Part shown: one piece after another, positions 62,527-64,000 of the stretch
Layout: every line of letters begins with the position of its first letter
Numbering within the stretch: position 1 is the first letter of the stretch
DNA from: Roseovarius sp. Pro17
Lineage (GTDB): Bacteria; Pseudomonadota; Alphaproteobacteria; Rhodobacterales; Rhodobacteraceae
Reading direction: 5' to 3'
DNA: 64,000 bases
Assembly (NCBI RefSeq): GCF_035599575.1
Contig: NZ_CP141179.1
Coordinates: 3,286,001-3,350,000 of the forward strand
Notes under the pieces: model-generated
What the model was told of the DNA's origin: nothing
What the model saw: only the letters and a program-made list of their open reading frames with translations
The model's database searches: none
Position numbers and translations under genes: made by a program

Positions 62527-63789
62527 ATGGACCTTGTCTTCGCGCCAGGCGAGATCGAGACGTGGCCGATTGATCGGCTGCGCCCCTATACCCGCAATGC
62601 CAAAATGCACGGCGACGACCAGGTGGCGAAGATCGCCGCCAGCATGGCGAAGTTCGGCTGGACCGTGCCCTGCATGGTGGCCGACGATGGTGAGCTGATT
62701 GCCGGGCATGGCCGGGTGCTGGCGGCGACGATGCTCGGGCTGACCGACGTGCCGGTGATCCGGCTCGGACATTTGGATGAAGCCGAGCGGCGCGCCTATC
62801 GCATCGCCGACAACAAGCTGACCGAGCTGGGCGAATGGGACGAGACGATGTTGCGCGACGAGATCGCGGGGCTGCTGGCCGAGGATTTCGACCTGTCGCT
62901 GCTCGGGATCACTGACGAGGATCTGGACGCCCTTCTGCGTGATCCGGACGCGCTGGGCGACGACGGGCCCATCGAGGGCGAGGATGACATTCCCGAACCG
63001 CCGGTCACGCCAGTGTCGGTGCCGGGCGATCTATGGCAGCTGGGATCGCACCGGCTGATCTGCGGTGACAGCACATCGGCCGATGTGGTCGGGCGGTTGC
63101 TCGGCGAGGTGAAGCCGCTGCTGATGGTAACGGACCCGCCCTATGGCGTGGAATATGATCCGTCATGGCGCAACCAGGCGGGCGCGGCCAAGACCAAACG
63201 CACCGGTAAGGTGCTGAACGATGATCGGGCGGACTGGCGCGAGGCTTGGGCATTGTTCCCCGGCGACGTCGCCTATGTCTGGCACGGCGCGCTGCACGCT
63301 GCGACCGTGGCCGAAAGCCTCGTCGCGGCCGGTTTCGCAGTCCGTTCGCAAATCATCTGGGCCAAGGATCGGCTCGTTCTCAGCCGCGGCGATTATCACT
63401 GGCAGCATGAACCCTGCTGGTATGCCGTGAAGAAGACCGGCAAGGGACATTGGGCTGGGGACCGCAAGCAAACCACGCTCTGGCACATCTCGGGCAAAGA
63501 CCAGGACGCCGCCACCGTCCATGGAACCCAGAAGCCGGTCGAATGCATGCGCCGCCCGATCCTCAACAATTCCAGCCCCGGTCAGGCTGTGTTCGAACCC
63601 TTCATGGGATCAGGCACCACACTGATCGCGGCGGAAACCACGGGTCGGGTGTGCTTTGGCATCGAGCTGAACCCGGCTTACGTCGATGTGGCCATCGAGC
63701 GCTGGCAGCAATTCACCGGTGCCAATGCCGTGCTGGCTGAAACCGGCGAGACCTTTGCCGACCTGAAGGCGGAAAGGCTGGGCGCATGA
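62527..63789 (+). CDS. ParB-domain plus DNA N-methyltransferase
   Basis: 420 residues. Residues 1-100 are a ParB-like nuclease-fold domain (WPIDRLRPYTRNAKMHGDDQ, then ELIAGHGRVLAATMLG). The rest is a N6/N4 adenine/cytosine methyltransferase with motif IV TDPPYGVEYD and motif I-like FEPFMGSGTTLIAAE. Such fusions are common in phages and GTA-related elements beside terminase genes. Here no terminase follows in the visible 200 bp, so it may be a leftover. Confidence 0.92.
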   Translation: MDLVFAPGEIETWPIDRLRPYTRNAKMHGDDQVAKIAASMAKFGWTVPCMVADDGELIAGHGRVLAATMLGLTDVPVIRLGHLDEAERRAYRIADNKLTELGEWDETMLRDEIAGLLAEDFDLSLLGITDEDLDALLRDPDALGDDGPIEGEDDIPEPPVTPVSVPGDLWQLGSHRLICGDSTSADVVGRLLGEVKPLLMVTDPPYGVEYDPSWRNQAGAAKTKRTGKVLNDDRADWREAWALFPGDVAYVWHGALHAATVAESLVAAGFAVRSQIIWAKDRLVLSRGDYHWQHEPCWYAVKKTGKGHWAGDRKQTTLWHISGKDQDAATVHGTQKPVECMRRPILNNSSPGQAVFEPFMGSGTTLIAAETTGRVCFGIELNPAYVDVAIERWQQFTGANAVLAETGETFADLKAERLGA

Positions 63790-63932
63790 AGGCGCCCCAT
63801 GTCACAGGATGCTAAAAAATGGGCTCAAAACCTCACGCGACGATAAACAAGGGTCCCGTATAGTTCTTGACCTTACCAACATCGGTTGTGACAGTTTGGC
63901 GACCGAGGCGCCGATAGCAAAGGATGCAAAAC

Positions 63933-64000
63933 ATGACGACAGACCTCCATGTGGTCCCTGCACGACGCGGTCGCGCCGTCCGAGTTGCCAAGGGAAAAGC
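63933..64000 (+). CDS. Start of a DUF1989 (urea carboxylase-associated) gene
   Basis: ATG 63933 with AAAGGAT upstream opens MTTDLHVVPARRGRAVRVAK and continues to the window end (22 codons). VVPARRGRA is the usual start of DUF1989 proteins associated with urea carboxylase or amide metabolism. If right, this is ordinary metabolism, hinting that the mobile region ends between 63.8 and 63.9 kb. Only the N-terminus is visible, so confidence is limited. Confidence 0.55.
   Translation, partial: MTTDLHVVPARRGRAVRVAKGK

Overview
The window looks like a chromosomal segment of a marine alphaproteobacterium, most likely a Rhodobacteraceae (Roseobacter-group) species. The reasons are a GC-rich, densely packed backbone, an aerobic cobalamin operon of the Pseudomonas/Rhodobacter type with CbtAB and two DUF1636 proteins, a liv-type ABC transporter, and phage genes of the kind seen in roseobacter prophages. 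The assignment comes from gene content only; no rRNA or marker gene is present.

Region 1 (1-18.3 kb) is backbone with decaying accessory genes. It holds the end of a branched-chain amino acid type ABC transporter (ATPase end, binding protein, two permeases), a carbonyl/redox pair on the minus strand, a VOC protein divergent from a LysR regulator, and a surface-glycan group (FdtA-like isomerase, sugar aminotransferase, sulfotransferase, FemAB/GNAT-like acyltransferase, GT2 glycosyltransferase). A gene-poor stretch with an IS3-type transposase relic and a 59-residue charged ORF follows. Next is a minus-strand detoxification-like run (GST, two VOC proteins, DUF899) interspersed with three broken genes, divergent from an ArsR-SRPBCC-SRPBCC operon.

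Region 2 (18.5-40 kb) is cobalamin biosynthesis. An IS3-family element (18809-20318, 4-bp flanking repeat GGTC) sits exactly between a PhzF C-terminal fragment and a cobD gene lacking its N-terminus. Then come cobC (+) and a long minus-strand set: cobQ, cobO, cobF, DUF1636, cobA, cobB, cobM, cobE, cobL, and, after cobK on the plus strand, cobJ, cobI, cobH, cobG, cobN, cobW, DUF1636, a His-rich exported protein, cbtA and cbtB. Many junctions are 4-nt ATGA overlaps. A cobalamin riboswitch (about 39796-39992) heads the set, so the cobalt uptake genes and most of the ring pathway are probably switched off by B12. cobS, cobT, cobU, cobV and cobP are not in the window.

Region 3 (40-64 kb) is mobile and defence DNA. 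Relics of an IS66 transposase and of a possible phage lysis lipoprotein precede a displaced 3' half of an initiator tRNA gene with its terminator (41.2 kb). That fragment is the expected scar of tRNA-targeted integration and marks one edge of an island. The island carries four unfamiliar genes (HEPN-like, PD-(D/E)XK-like, zinc-ribbon, membrane), a tyrosine integrase with a large inverted repeat beside it, an AlpA-like protein, a VRR-NUC nuclease, an HTH protein with iteron-like repeats inside its own gene, a C5-methyltransferase locus open in two frames, and a type I restriction-modification operon (hsdM, hsdS, two extra genes, frameshifted hsdR). These are followed by a GmrSD-type DUF262/DUF1524 protein and an orphan ParB-methyltransferase. 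The final bases begin a DUF1989-like gene.
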